64,000 nt of DNA from Reichenbachiella sp. 5M10 (GCF_002742335.1 NZ_MDGR01000007.1:2112501-2176500), one strand, 5' to 3'; shown: positions 28,220 to 37,589, counted from the stretch's first letter. Translations and numbers: made by a program. Notes: generated by a model not told the origin, from the letters alone.

Positions 28220-28507
28220 CTATGTCAAGTCCCCACCGTACCCAGTCAGCCCCTGCCAATCATCTCTGTTTGCGTGGGAATTTCTCTTTCGATGCTTTTT
28301 GGTGATTACTTCTGTTTTGGGTGAATTGAGGATAGCTCTTGTCAAAAAACCCCAAAGATATGGAATCAGCCAATTCAAAATGGAATTCCATACTTTCTGA
28401 CGAGGACTAAGCACACCGCTGCATAAAATTCTGAACTGTGTAAGTGTGGCTAGCACCAAATGTGGAATGAGCAACCCAATAATGAAAATCTCAAATCTAT
28501 CCATCAC
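28220..28507 (-). CDS. Small membrane protein of unknown function
   Basis: The 95-residue product has two hydrophobic stretches (IFIIGLLIPHLVLATL at about 7-22 and ILNWLIPYLWGFLTRAIL at about 43-60) and a polar, basic C-terminal tail. It begins 18 nt after the methyltransferase stop, with an AGGA stretch before the ATG, and precedes the MATE gene. The layout supports a real gene in a methyltransferase / small protein / MATE series. I do not recognise the family. Confidence 0.6.
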   Translation of the reverse strand: MMDRFEIFIIGLLIPHLVLATLTQFRILCSGVLSPRQKVWNSILNWLIPYLWGFLTRAILNSPKTEVITKKHRKRNSHANRDDWQGLTGYGGDLT

Positions 28508-28525
28508 GGGTTATCTATATCCTGT

Positions 28526-29191
28526 TTACTCATTCTCCTTGACCATGATCGCCACAGAAAACGGCCGTACGACCCGTTCCCCTCCCTTACTTTTGACCTC
28601 TTCGGTGTGATCCACGAGTGCTTGCAATCGCAAATCAGATGTATGCACCAAGGCACGAAAGTCTTGATGATCATAGAGTCTAAACTTGCTCTTGACAAAT
28701 GGGAGCGTCTTCATAAACTCCTTTTGGGCGAAAGCCAACACAAGCAAGCCCCCTGGCTTCATCACTCTGCTAATATTTGATAGCAATTGTACAGGTTCGT
28801 TCCAAAAATAAAGCGTGTTCACAGATATGACTTTATCGAAAGTCTGTGAGTCAAAAGGTATTGTATTGCCATCGTACAAGTGAAACTCAGCCCTTTGCTC
28901 CCCTTGATGTATTCGTTGAGCTTCTATTTGCATCGTTGGGGAGATTTCCAACCCGTGATATCTGACGCCTTGTCCCTGAGACAACAACATTGACAAATGT
29001 GCTCCATTGCCATGCCCAAGTTCTAGTATTACTTCATCATCTACTACACCAAGCGCTTCTATTGCAGAAGCGATCATTCCCTCATTTGTTACGTTCATAT
29101 TGAGTGCCATTTCTACACCTTCATCTCCCGTCGGGCAATGTAGTTGACGCTCGATTGCCAATAACTGCTCCTTGCTCAATTCTTGTTTCAT
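28526..29191 (-). CDS. Class I SAM-dependent methyltransferase
   Basis: The 221-residue protein has motif I EVILELGHGNGAHLSML at about residues 53-69 (glycine-rich SAM loop), an acidic motif II (YHGLEISPTM) and motif IV VISVNTLYFW. This is the UbiE/MenG-like small-molecule methyltransferase architecture. The substrate is unknown. It heads the minus-strand series with the small membrane protein and the MATE exporter. Confidence 0.88.
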   Translation of the reverse strand: MKQELSKEQLLAIERQLHCPTGDEGVEMALNMNVTNEGMIASAIEALGVVDDEVILELGHGNGAHLSMLLSQGQGVRYHGLEISPTMQIEAQRIHQGEQRAEFHLYDGNTIPFDSQTFDKVISVNTLYFWNEPVQLLSNISRVMKPGGLLVLAFAQKEFMKTLPFVKSKFRLYDHQDFRALVHTSDLRLQALVDHTEEVKSKGGERVVRPFSVAIMVKENE

Positions 29192-29362
29192 CTGTTTGGT
29201 GGTCTTACTCTTCTATAGAGCTAATATAGCCTTGATTAAGATATCATGACAAACTATTTCTTGAAGCCATTTCGTTTTCCATGAACTATTCTGAATTTTG
29301 TTTTGTTGTAGAACCATGCTTCTCTAAGTAGATGTATGTATATTCATCAAAAACGCTAATCA

Positions 29363-29869
29363 ATGACTAAACTACACCTCCATTTGGCACTCTGTCTGAG
29401 TCCATTATTCTTGTTGCTCAGCCCGTCTCTTCAAGCCCAATCCAGTTTTCAGATATCGCTCAAAGAAATCAATGGGGACTACATGACAATCAATGACTTG
29501 AAAGGCACTCAACTCACCGTAGTGGACTTTTGGGCTACTTGGTGCAAGCCCTGTGTCAAATCTATCCCTAAACTCGTCGAACTCTCTCACCAGTACGAAG
29601 GCAATGAAGTGGCTTTCGTTGGCATCAACGTCGACAGTCCTCGAAACACCTCCAAAGTACGACCATTTGCCAAATCTAGGCAGATTGACTACCCAGTACT
29701 TCTTGATTCTGATCAAGAACTATTCAGCGAATTGCTCGTATCCGTCCTCCCTACGTTATTCATTCTTGATTCGGAAGGAAAAGTACTCTACACCCATGAA
29801 GGGTACTCCACAGGGGATGAGAAGGTATTCAAAGCTAAAATTCAAGAATTCCTGCATAGCAATGAATAG
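29363..29869 (+). CDS. TlpA-like thioredoxin-fold protein, exported
   Basis: The 168-residue protein has a signal peptide (to about residue 26) and a thioredoxin/TlpA fold with the redox motif WATWCKPC (Cys61 and Cys64), plus the cis-Pro region SVLPTLFILD. It acts on thiols or disulfides in the periplasm. Its stop codon overlaps the start of the next gene by 8 nt, so both are translated from one message. Confidence 0.9.
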   Translation: MTKLHLHLALCLSPLFLLLSPSLQAQSSFQISLKEINGDYMTINDLKGTQLTVVDFWATWCKPCVKSIPKLVELSHQYEGNEVAFVGINVDSPRNTSKVRPFAKSRQIDYPVLLDSDQELFSELLVSVLPTLFILDSEGKVLYTHEGYSTGDEKVFKAKIQEFLHSNE

Positions 29870-31379
29870 ACTTCTACTTCTATTTGCTCTTTGTGCTTAT
29901 TTAGGGTTTACCCCTAGGACAGCGCAAGGGCAAGGTCATATACGTGGATCCAATCTCATGGAATACCAACTCGGCAACATCCCTGAGCAAAAGCCAGCTT
30001 ATCAAAGTTCACTCTATGACATGCTTGATCTATCCTATCGGTACAAGTCGTTTGGGTTGGACACGCGCATAGAACAATATTACCCGTCGTTTGGGGAGGA
30101 CATCAGCTATACACGTGTGAGCCAATTCAAGTTTTCTTACCGGTCTGACATACTAGACGTAGAACTAGGCAATGTGTACGCTTCATTTGGCCGAGGGCTA
30201 TTGATGCGAACATATGAGATTCCTGGATCAATCTGGGAGACACGTGGGTACCGCGTACGCTATGGTTTTTACAAGGATCTATTGGGAGGGGCAGTCAAGC
30301 TGAAATACAAAAATGCTGAACTCAAACTCATCCGAGGTGAAGTACTCGACGTGACCTTACCTCCGACGATTGCAGATGATGTCAACCGACGGCCAGACCT
30401 GATCGAAGGAGTACAAGCTAGCTATCGTATGGGGCAGCAAAATTTGGGCCTGATCTACATGAGACACCATACCGAAAGTCAAAGCAATCCTGATGCTGAT
30501 CCAGCCAAATATCTATCAATATACTATGATGGCATGGTGCTAGACAAAGTATCGATCTATGGTGAAATGGCAAAAAAAGTCGGTGATGGAACGGATATGA
30601 CCGACTTCTCAGAATCCTCAGCCTATGCAGGGTATCTAGGTATCAACTTCTATTTGGGAAATTTTGGTGTAAGCCTAGAGTATAAAAACTACCACAACTT
30701 CTCTCTCGGCACAGGAATCAACGACCCTCCTACGCTCGTCAAGGAGCAATCATACCGCCTGCTCAACAGAAGCACCCACATCCCCATACTGACAGACGAA
30801 AGTGGCTATCAACTAGAGATCTACTACACCCAAGAGAATGGTAACATCTGGACCTTCAATACCTCAAGGGCTGAAAATCAGATTTCCCCAGACGATGAAC
30901 CGGTTTTCCAAGAGTACTTTGGAGAGTATCAATTCAGCGTAGGAGACCAACTCTCCTCCAAAATCTTTGTAGATTATGCGATTGACCCATTTGACAATGA
31001 AGATCACCGCTATGCAGCAGGTACTAACTTGGATTTGGCACACGAAAAGATGGCATCTACCTTGGAGTTTGAGTGGCAATATATCGAACGACTCAACGAT
31101 CAATTTTCCAACCTCTATCTAGCCTATACTCTGGCTAAACCTTCGAAATACAGTGCTTCCCTCCTCATCGAGTGGACGGCAGACCCCATACAACTTGCCA
31201 GTGATTCGGATCCATTCAACTACTACCCGGCCTTCGTTGGCAGCTATCGTCCCAACGCCAAAAACATCCTCACATTGTTTGCAGGAAAACGGCGCGGAGG
31301 ACCAGCATGCAACTCTGGCGTCTGCTACAACGTCCTTGATTTTGAAGGAATAGAACTACGATTGAATACACGTTTTTAA
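29862..31379 (+). CDS. DUF6029-like outer-membrane/periplasmic beta protein
   Basis: The open frame extends back to 29553 inside the redoxin gene, but the signal peptide MNRLLLLFALCAYLGFTPRT starts at 29862, so that ATG is taken as the start (505 residues). The body is strand-rich with repeated Tyr/Gly turns (GNVYASFGRGLLMRTYEIPG, LDVTLPPT) and ends in an aromatic strand (ELRLNTRF), like a large outer-membrane barrel. The assignment to the DUF6029 family is by general resemblance. It sits between two redoxin genes, suggesting that its cysteines or a bound partner need redox handling. The last third has a Cys pair (GGPACNSGVCYNV). Confidence 0.65.
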   Translation: MNRLLLLFALCAYLGFTPRTAQGQGHIRGSNLMEYQLGNIPEQKPAYQSSLYDMLDLSYRYKSFGLDTRIEQYYPSFGEDISYTRVSQFKFSYRSDILDVELGNVYASFGRGLLMRTYEIPGSIWETRGYRVRYGFYKDLLGGAVKLKYKNAELKLIRGEVLDVTLPPTIADDVNRRPDLIEGVQASYRMGQQNLGLIYMRHHTESQSNPDADPAKYLSIYYDGMVLDKVSIYGEMAKKVGDGTDMTDFSESSAYAGYLGINFYLGNFGVSLEYKNYHNFSLGTGINDPPTLVKEQSYRLLNRSTHIPILTDESGYQLEIYYTQENGNIWTFNTSRAENQISPDDEPVFQEYFGEYQFSVGDQLSSKIFVDYAIDPFDNEDHRYAAGTNLDLAHEKMASTLEFEWQYIERLNDQFSNLYLAYTLAKPSKYSASLLIEWTADPIQLASDSDPFNYYPAFVGSYRPNAKNILTLFAGKRRGGPACNSGVCYNVLDFEGIELRLNTRF

Positions 31380-31390
31380 ACCACATCACT

Positions 31391-32170
31391 ATGAAAAACT
31401 TCTTACTCATATTCGCTATCATTTTAGGATTGCACCCCTTGCATGCGCAAAATGTGGGCGACAAAGCCCCTGACTTCAGTTATGATATATATGGTGGAGG
31501 GACTTTCAACCTCTCCCATCACCAAGGCAAAGTTGTCTTTGTCTTCGTCTTTGGTAGTGGGTGCCCGCACTGCAATTCAAACGGATCCAACACTGAATCT
31601 GGGATCTACCAAAAATACAAAGACCACCCCAAGTTTGCAGCGGTGGGAGTAGATACCTGGGATGGAAACAACAGCGCCATGCAGGTTTTCCAAAAGAACA
31701 CAGGCATCACCTACCCTCTTTGCTTGAATGCCAGTGACATGGAATCCAAATACAACACTACTTATGATCGCATACTGGTAATAGATACCCTCGGCATCCT
31801 ACGGTACAAATCCACAGCCAATGCCACGAGCAGTGTCGTCCAAGAAGCCAGTGATGTCATCAGTTCCTACCTCAAAAGTGAGAATGACGGAGATCCAATT
31901 ACCTCCACCTCTCTCCCTTCAAACGGACTACAGCTCTACCCTATCCCAAGCTCCAATCAATTGACACTTGCTAGCGAACAGCTCATGTCAATGAATGCCA
32001 CAGTACGAGTACTTGACCTCACAGGGCGTCAATACGCAGCGTATCACGTTCGCCAAAATACCCAAGGAAAACAACAAGTATCTTTAGTAAACCTGCCAAA
32101 GGGAGTCAACATCCTAGAAGTTACCTATGACGACCAGACCACAGTACGAAGACGCTTTGTCAAAAACTAA
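31391..32170 (+). CDS. Redoxin with a T9SS type A C-terminal sorting domain
   Basis: The 259-residue protein has a signal peptide (to HAQ), an AhpC/TlpA-type redoxin domain with the motif GCPHC (Cys58 and Cys61), and a C-terminal domain at about 180-259. That domain begins GLQLYPIPSSNQLTL and ends RRRFVKN, which is the layout of the type IX secretion sorting signal. The protein should be exported through the outer membrane and attached to the surface or released. It closes the operon with the redoxin at 29363 and the DUF6029-like gene, 11 nt downstream of the latter. A strong terminator follows (32274-32310). Confidence 0.88.
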   Translation: MKNFLLIFAIILGLHPLHAQNVGDKAPDFSYDIYGGGTFNLSHHQGKVVFVFVFGSGCPHCNSNGSNTESGIYQKYKDHPKFAAVGVDTWDGNNSAMQVFQKNTGITYPLCLNASDMESKYNTTYDRILVIDTLGILRYKSTANATSSVVQEASDVISSYLKSENDGDPITSTSLPSNGLQLYPIPSSNQLTLASEQLMSMNATVRVLDLTGRQYAAYHVRQNTQGKQQVSLVNLPKGVNILEVTYDDQTTVRRRFVKN

Positions 32171-32602
32171 GTGACACTAACGATGAACAAACGGTGAATC
32201 ACCAGTCGTCCACGTACTTCCAACTGCACGAAATAAAATTCAGCCGCTAAGGGTTACACTCGCAAGTACTCATCCTCTCTAGCATGCGCTGGTGGCGCAT
32301 GCTAGAGAGGATTATTTTCTTTATTGTATTAAGAGGTCAAGAAAAAACCTACAACCAAATCTACGCTTCAATGAGAGCCTATGGACTAGAATCACTTATA
32401 CAGTAGTACTTCTCTCGTGGCAACAAACCAGTTTCCATGAAAATGAGCTTGAACAATAATCGACTAAAAACAGCTCAATATTTGGATAAATTGTCCGACG
32501 CGCCCCATATTCACATCTTATTTACCGTTGTAAATAAAAGCCTCATTTTTTACCCACAGGTTTCATGAATAATTTACAATTAAGTTTAGATTAGCAAGAT
32601 CA
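32171..32602. other. 432-nt gap with terminator and leader of the next gene
   Basis: Apart from the terminator at 32274-32310 I see no gene. The stretch from about 32440 is AT-rich and must contain the promoter of the sensor gene at 32603, but no clear TAnnTTTG element is visible. Confidence 0.5.
32274..32310 (+). terminator. Strong rho-independent terminator
   Basis: A perfect 16-bp stem (cctctctagcatgcgc with its complement) closes a 5-nt loop and is followed by ATTATTTTCTTT. It ends the redoxin operon (29363-32170). Confidence 0.85.
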
Positions 32603-34141
32603 ATGAGTAAAATCGGCTTTTACAATACGGACTATAAAATTCAATCCAAAAGGATTTATCGTGCCGTGTTGTTTGGAAACTTAGCCGTTGCGGCAGCACT
32701 GTTGGTCACCGAATGGTTTGTTGATCTAAAAGTCGCCCCACTTTGGTTGTATTTGACCTATTTCGTGGTAAGTCTAGGGGTCACACTAGAGAGCTTCACC
32801 AACTACGAATCAAAATTAAGCCGATTTCTTCTGCCCTTGATCATACTTGGCATGATCGAGTATGCCTTTTTTGTCCAACCGGACTCTTTCAAAACCATGG
32901 TCTTTTGGTTGCCGTTTATCCCTACAGTAGCACTAATCACTCAGGGATTACGCGCTTCTCAATTGTGGGCACTTTTCGTAGTGTTCGTATACATGATCAA
33001 CTCCTATTATGTAAAAATCACATTGGGAGAAAATTACACACTGATTGTCTTTCGCCAACCCACGTTTATTGCAGGTATTATCTTTATGGTTGCCCTTCTT
33101 GCTTGTTTGTATTTGCTGTATGGTCTACTCGGCAGTGCATACCAACAATCCATGGATCGCAATGCAGAATTGACCGCATTGAAAAACAACGCTGAACGCA
33201 AACAAAGTATTCTCCACGAATACAATGCAGCGATGATCAACCTCACTCGAAATGATCAGGCTCAGGAGTTGTCGCAACTGATCGAAAACATCGGTCGTAT
33301 CATTAGTGTCGTGCTAAATGTCAACCGAATCAGCATTTGGATGTTCAATGAGGACCGAAGCAAATTGACCAAACAATACTTGCTAGACGATGGTGTAGTA
33401 TCCACCGAACCTACCACTCTCACCCAACAAGACTACCCTCGATACTTTGAGGCATTGGAAACCAAACCATTCATCATGGCTCCCATCGCCAGTACCCATC
33501 CCGATACGATGGAATTTCAACAAGACTACCTGACCCCATTTGATATTCGGTCCATGCTGGATTGTCCGATCCTCAAGGACAACGTACGAATGGGTGTCAT
33601 CTGCTGCGAAAACAAAAAATATGTAAGAAACTGGAGTACCGAAGAGGCGCTAACAGTACAATCCATGGCGGATTACATCGCCTCCCACTTCAAAAATGAA
33701 AAAATCAAAGATTTGATGGATCAATTGCAGCTGCAAAACAACGAACTGCTAGAACAAGGGGAAGAAATCGCACACATGAATCAAGAACTTCACGCATTGA
33801 ACCAAAAATTGATAGAGAACAACGGTTCTTTGGAATCTACCGTAGCAGAGCGAACCAAAGAACTACAAAATCAAAACAAACAACTCAAAGAGTATGCTTT
33901 TGTCAACTCCCACATGCTGCGTGCTCCTATCTCCAACATTCTTGGTTTGGTCAATTTATTAGAAAACAAACAAAGTAATACCGACAACAAGGATATCACT
34001 ATTGCACTCTCACAATCTGCCAAAAACCTCGATAAAATTGCTAGAAAAATCAGCTCAACACTCGAAGATGGGAGTACACTCACTCGAAAGGACATTGATT
34101 ATTTAATCAACAAACAATTCCACTCGAAAGAAAACAAATAA
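32603..34141 (+). CDS. Membrane GAF sensor with HisKA domain but no ATPase domain
   Basis: The 512-residue protein has about six TM helices (residues 20-185), a GAF domain at about 210-365 (ISVVLNVNRISIWMF, MGVICCENKKYV), a coiled coil at about 370-425 and a HisKA segment with His437 (FVNSHMLRAPISNILGL). It ends about 20 residues after the HisKA helices, with no N, G1 or G2 boxes. The stop is followed by non-coding DNA, and no HATPase sequence is seen downstream before the convergent kinase gene. It could be a sensor that is phosphorylated by, or dimerises with, another kinase, or a gene truncated cleanly at its 3' end. The neighbour at 34208, convergent by 66 nt, is complete. Confidence 0.85.
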   Translation: MSKIGFYNTDYKIQSKRIYRAVLFGNLAVAAALLVTEWFVDLKVAPLWLYLTYFVVSLGVTLESFTNYESKLSRFLLPLIILGMIEYAFFVQPDSFKTMVFWLPFIPTVALITQGLRASQLWALFVVFVYMINSYYVKITLGENYTLIVFRQPTFIAGIIFMVALLACLYLLYGLLGSAYQQSMDRNAELTALKNNAERKQSILHEYNAAMINLTRNDQAQELSQLIENIGRIISVVLNVNRISIWMFNEDRSKLTKQYLLDDGVVSTEPTTLTQQDYPRYFEALETKPFIMAPIASTHPDTMEFQQDYLTPFDIRSMLDCPILKDNVRMGVICCENKKYVRNWSTEEALTVQSMADYIASHFKNEKIKDLMDQLQLQNNELLEQGEEIAHMNQELHALNQKLIENNGSLESTVAERTKELQNQNKQLKEYAFVNSHMLRAPISNILGLVNLLENKQSNTDNKDITIALSQSAKNLDKIARKISSTLEDGSTLTRKDIDYLINKQFHSKENK

Positions 34142-34207
34142 CACTATATAGTGCATCTGTATCAGGTACTCCCCTACGTCATACATTTCACTCTCAGACT
34201 GCGAGTG

Positions 34208-35575
34208 CTACCGATGTGCTCGGATAGCGACGGCAAATGTAGCCCCACCACCAGGAGTAGACTCATACCATACCTCCCCGTGTAGGAGTTCGACATAGCG
34301 CTTGACCAAAGACAACCCTAAACCTGCAGAACTCTCCCCACCCGTAGGCCGAGCACTTAGTTTTGAAAATTTCAAAAACAACTTGGCTTCTTCTTCTTTT
34401 TTGATGCCTTGGCCTTGATCGATTATTCGAACAACCACTGCCTCTTCTACTTTTTCCGTTCTGATCACCACTTTGGTTCCCTCCTTCGAAAACTTGATGG
34501 CGTTGGAAAGTAGGTTCTCAAAAATCAATGAGATATAAATCTTGTCCGCTTCAATCTCACAATACCCTGCCCGATTATCGTATTCTATTTTGATCTGCTT
34601 ACTTCGAGCCGTCTCATGCATGAGGTTGACCATATCCTGTAGAGCTGACGTGATGTCAAACTTTTCCAAATTCATATTCAAGTCACCCAAGCCAGACTTC
34701 TCCATTTCCAATACTTTGTTGATCAAATTTTGGGCATTCTCCGCTGAGATATCTATCATACCCACAAACTTGGCCTTTTGTTCTTGGTCAGAAGTACCCA
34801 AAATAATCTTGGACAAACTAGAAATATTGTACAAAGGGTTTTTGAGATCATGAGCCATGATACGTATGATATATTCCTTTTCATCGATCAACTTCTGCAT
34901 TTCACCAGACTGCTTCTCGATAGTTTTCTTTTGAGCATTGAGCACCTCATTCTTTTTCTCCAATATATCCAAAGCCTTGGCTTGAATCGACTCAAAGACA
35001 AAGGCAATGAAAAGAATCATCGGCAAGAGTCCCGGAATCACCGACACATACCATTGCACTCTCAAAGAAGTATCATACTCTTCGGGCAATTCTATGCCTT
35101 CGAGTGCCAAGTATCCAAAAATATTCATTCCCAAAAACGACACAACTCCCCAAAATATCCCTGCTTGTCGATTGACTACCAAAAGAGCGAGAACTGGAAT
35201 GGAGATAATCCAGGGATAGATGGCCGACCATACTCCCCCCGAAAATGCCACCAATAAAATAATGGCAAAAGCTCCCACAAACACATACAGATTCCCAACA
35301 AAAGAGATTGGGATCTTAGTCTTCATTAAAAATGGAATCAATAAAAAACTGATGATATTAAAGAGCATCAAATAAATGCCCTTATCGTAGGAAAACACAA
35401 AACTCATGGCCAAATAGCTTGTAGAAAACAAGCTCGTCAACCAACACGCACGAATCAAAAGTCGTGCACGCCGTAGTAAATTTGTGTCGCTAAAAAGTTC
35501 AGGATGGATGAAGAAGTCAATGGCCGCTCCTATCGTCATTAGTATGTTTTCATTTATCAACTCGAATATATTCAA
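34208..35575 (-). CDS. Membrane sensor histidine kinase (complete)
   Basis: The 455-residue protein has six or seven TM helices (about 45-215), HisKA with His242 (IIRIMAHDLKNPLYNIS) and a full HATPase_c: NLLSNAIKFSKEG, IIDQGQGIKK, and GLGLSLVKRYVELLHGEVW. The C-terminal half is close in style to the kinase at 14548 (LSA-PTG before the G2 box). No response regulator adjoins it. It converges on the HisKA-only sensor, so a functional pair is possible but unproven. Confidence 0.9.
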   Translation of the reverse strand: MNIFELINENILMTIGAAIDFFIHPELFSDTNLLRRARLLIRACWLTSLFSTSYLAMSFVFSYDKGIYLMLFNIISFLLIPFLMKTKIPISFVGNLYVFVGAFAIILLVAFSGGVWSAIYPWIISIPVLALLVVNRQAGIFWGVVSFLGMNIFGYLALEGIELPEEYDTSLRVQWYVSVIPGLLPMILFIAFVFESIQAKALDILEKKNEVLNAQKKTIEKQSGEMQKLIDEKEYIIRIMAHDLKNPLYNISSLSKIILGTSDQEQKAKFVGMIDISAENAQNLINKVLEMEKSGLGDLNMNLEKFDITSALQDMVNLMHETARSKQIKIEYDNRAGYCEIEADKIYISLIFENLLSNAIKFSKEGTKVVIRTEKVEEAVVVRIIDQGQGIKKEEEAKLFLKFSKLSARPTGGESSAGLGLSLVKRYVELLHGEVWYESTPGGGATFAVAIRAHR

Positions 35576-35593
35576 TATATTCTACCCATACCT

Positions 35594-35601
35594 CAAATGT
35601 A
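35594..35601 (-). promoter_or_regulatory. Possible -7 element for the kinase at 34208
   Basis: CAAATGTA reads TACATTTG on the minus strand, matching TAnnTTTG, 19 nt before the ATG at 35575. No good -33 element is seen at the expected distance. Confidence 0.3.
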
Positions 35602-35638
35602 GTACTTTTTAAAGATTGGCCACTCGGACATTTCTCAG

Positions 35639-36388
35639 TCATCCATGCGCCACTGTGTAGGCTAGTACCGCACTGATGAATATCCAGAGCCCTTCTCCCA
35701 ATCCCATATACAGGGTTTTTCGCAAAGAATGGTATTCTGAAAAACTCACAATCAAGGGAAGAGACAGTGAAATCAAAGCTTCGCAAAGAATCACATAAAT
35801 GGGTGCATTGAAAATCATGGCTGTATTGTCATTGTACCACCACCATCCGGCCTCACTCGCGAGATGCTCGTACAACGGGATATACATACCGCCTGCAATA
35901 CAAAGAATGACTGATGCCCATAATAAATTGTACTTTTTCATTAATAGCACACCAATAAAACTCAATTGAAGCAGCACATTGGACCATGCAAAAGGCATGT
36001 ATGCAGGAGAACTCCAGATCATCCACTCCCCCTCAGGGTATACCAAACTATGTATCGTATCCACCAAATAATGGTCTGTGATCAACTCAAGCAGTCCTGC
36101 CACTGTTCCAAATATCATCAAACGTTGCATCAACGGGTTCTTGCGAATCAAAGCATACATCCAATAAAAAAGGTATAGGCCATAAGTGATAATACTGGCA
36201 GAAATGGGGCCAGCATCTAATACCGAACTACCTATTGACCATAGGATAAGAAGAAAAGCTGAAGACAATACAACAATAGTAGTTGGGCGATCAAGCCCTG
36301 GAAAATGATCGTTTTTCATCGCAAATTTAGAGTTAGGTGATGTCATGGTGTTATTTTTAATGGCTTCAGGCTTCATTATGAGAGACAA
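35639..36388 (-). CDS. Polytopic membrane protein of unknown function
   Basis: The 249-residue frame has about seven TM helices after a polar N-terminus. Charged residues and aromatics sit at helix ends (ELITDHYLVDTIHSLV, YIPLYEHLASEAGWWWYND, APIYVILCEAL). The pattern of Glu/His/Trp in membrane segments recalls, loosely, carotenoid-pathway membrane proteins, but I cannot name the family. The frame overlaps the end of the oxygenase gene by 23 nt. A start at the internal ATG 14 codons in (MTSPNSK, 36346) would avoid the overlap. Translational coupling with the oxygenase suggests a joint role. Confidence 0.75.
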   Translation of the reverse strand: MSLIMKPEAIKNNTMTSPNSKFAMKNDHFPGLDRPTTIVVLSSAFLLILWSIGSSVLDAGPISASIITYGLYLFYWMYALIRKNPLMQRLMIFGTVAGLLELITDHYLVDTIHSLVYPEGEWMIWSSPAYMPFAWSNVLLQLSFIGVLLMKKYNLLWASVILCIAGGMYIPLYEHLASEAGWWWYNDNTAMIFNAPIYVILCEALISLSLPLIVSFSEYHSLRKTLYMGLGEGLWIFISAVLAYTVAHG

Positions 36389-37589
36389 GGTTCCAATTTT
36401 TTTTCAGACTCGGAGGGATAAAAAAGTGCACCTTCTTCCCATCATTGTAGTGTTTGATGATTCCCTCAAGCAATACTCTATTGAATGGAGAGGATATCTT
36501 CTGAATCACGTCCCAATGTGCTATCTCACTCAGATGCCCCACCACAAACTTGGCCATTGACAGCACCAAACGATCCTTGAGATCATGTTGATTGGAGACA
36601 CCGATACACTCACCGAGATCAACACCAGAAGCTTTCGAAAAATCTTGCAAAAAATACTCCATCAAGTAAGCAGGTACCTCGTCAAATGCACTCCCAGGAA
36701 CCATATGGTTGAGAAATTGAATACAGGAATCGTTGAGAGCCTTGCCTGCTACAGATGGTGCTGCTTGATGCTTAAGTATCTTAGTCGCCAATCCGAATCC
36801 TTCTTCATAGGTATCTGGTAGCAGCGGTTCTTGTATCCCCATCAGATACCCGACGACTTTCCATACATGCATGTAGGCGCGACTTTGCTCATCAGTCAGT
36901 TCTACCTTGAGATGCTTCAACCCTGATAGGATCACTGGTCCAAACGACATCAACGTACCTGCAAGATCTTCTTGATTGATGGGTTCTCCATACACCTCCG
37001 TCTTCCAAGTCAAATCGCCTGTACGCTTTTTGAGAAAATAACGAATCGAAGCGTGTATCAGTCGCACCTTTTGGATGGTCACTAGGCCCTTCCCATTGGG
37101 CTGCAGTCCGCCAGGAGCCAAGACATTGACGACCATCTGAGCCGTCTCCATCAGTCTACGCGCCAAAGGATCTACTTTGCCATTGTGACTCAGCAAGCGC
37201 CCCGTATCATAGAGCACCTGCGCCCCGTGAGCACAAGTATAGCAGAGGGGAAGTGAGCTGACATTGAGCAACATGAAAATCTCTGGACCGAAAAGAGCAA
37301 ACAACTCCTCTCCTTTCAGGATTTGACGCGAATCAGCCCATTCGGGCAAATGTCCACTGTGCTCAAAATAATGCGTGAGTGTATCTGCCAGTCCCCCCTC
37401 CAAAGCATTGAACGTATCCTGATCAAAGCTGTCATTTTGAACCAAAGTCGCAAAAACCTGATTGATCTGCGCTTCATACCCCAAATCTATGATTTTACGA
37501 ACGGTATCATCTGCCAAGGGGTCCGTCTGTAGTCGAAATTGTTCTAAATCAGCCTCTGTCAACAGAGTTAAATCAAATGATGTATGCAT
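36366..37589 (-). CDS. MpaB/Lcp-type (DUF2236) oxygenase-family protein
   Basis: The 407-residue protein matches the oxygenase MpaB/rubber-oxygenase catalytic family: LLNVSSLPLCYTCAHGAQVL at about 107-126, VRLIHASIRYFLKKR at about 177-191 (conserved His/Arg helix) and HVWKVVGYLMGI at about 245-256. In latex-clearing proteins this fold binds haem b and cleaves isoprenoid chains; characterised members also act on prenyl side chains. It has no signal peptide. Coupled translation with the membrane protein at 35639 hints at a lipophilic substrate. The family call is fairly firm; the substrate is unknown. Confidence 0.8.
   Translation of the reverse strand: MHTSFDLTLLTEADLEQFRLQTDPLADDTVRKIIDLGYEAQINQVFATLVQNDSFDQDTFNALEGGLADTLTHYFEHSGHLPEWADSRQILKGEELFALFGPEIFMLLNVSSLPLCYTCAHGAQVLYDTGRLLSHNGKVDPLARRLMETAQMVVNVLAPGGLQPNGKGLVTIQKVRLIHASIRYFLKKRTGDLTWKTEVYGEPINQEDLAGTLMSFGPVILSGLKHLKVELTDEQSRAYMHVWKVVGYLMGIQEPLLPDTYEEGFGLATKILKHQAAPSVAGKALNDSCIQFLNHMVPGSAFDEVPAYLMEYFLQDFSKASGVDLGECIGVSNQHDLKDRLVLSMAKFVVGHLSEIAHWDVIQKISSPFNRVLLEGIIKHYNDGKKVHFFIPPSLKKNWNLVSHNEA

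Noticed and set aside
29553-29861. Upstream extension of the DUF6029-like open frame
   Set aside because: The 103 extra codons overlap the redoxin gene in another frame; the signal peptide begins at 29862.
32603-34141. HisKA-only sensor taken as a frameshifted full kinase
   Set aside because: I looked for HATPase motifs (N and G boxes) in all frames between 34141 and the convergent kinase and saw none, so no downstream frameshifted remnant is evident.
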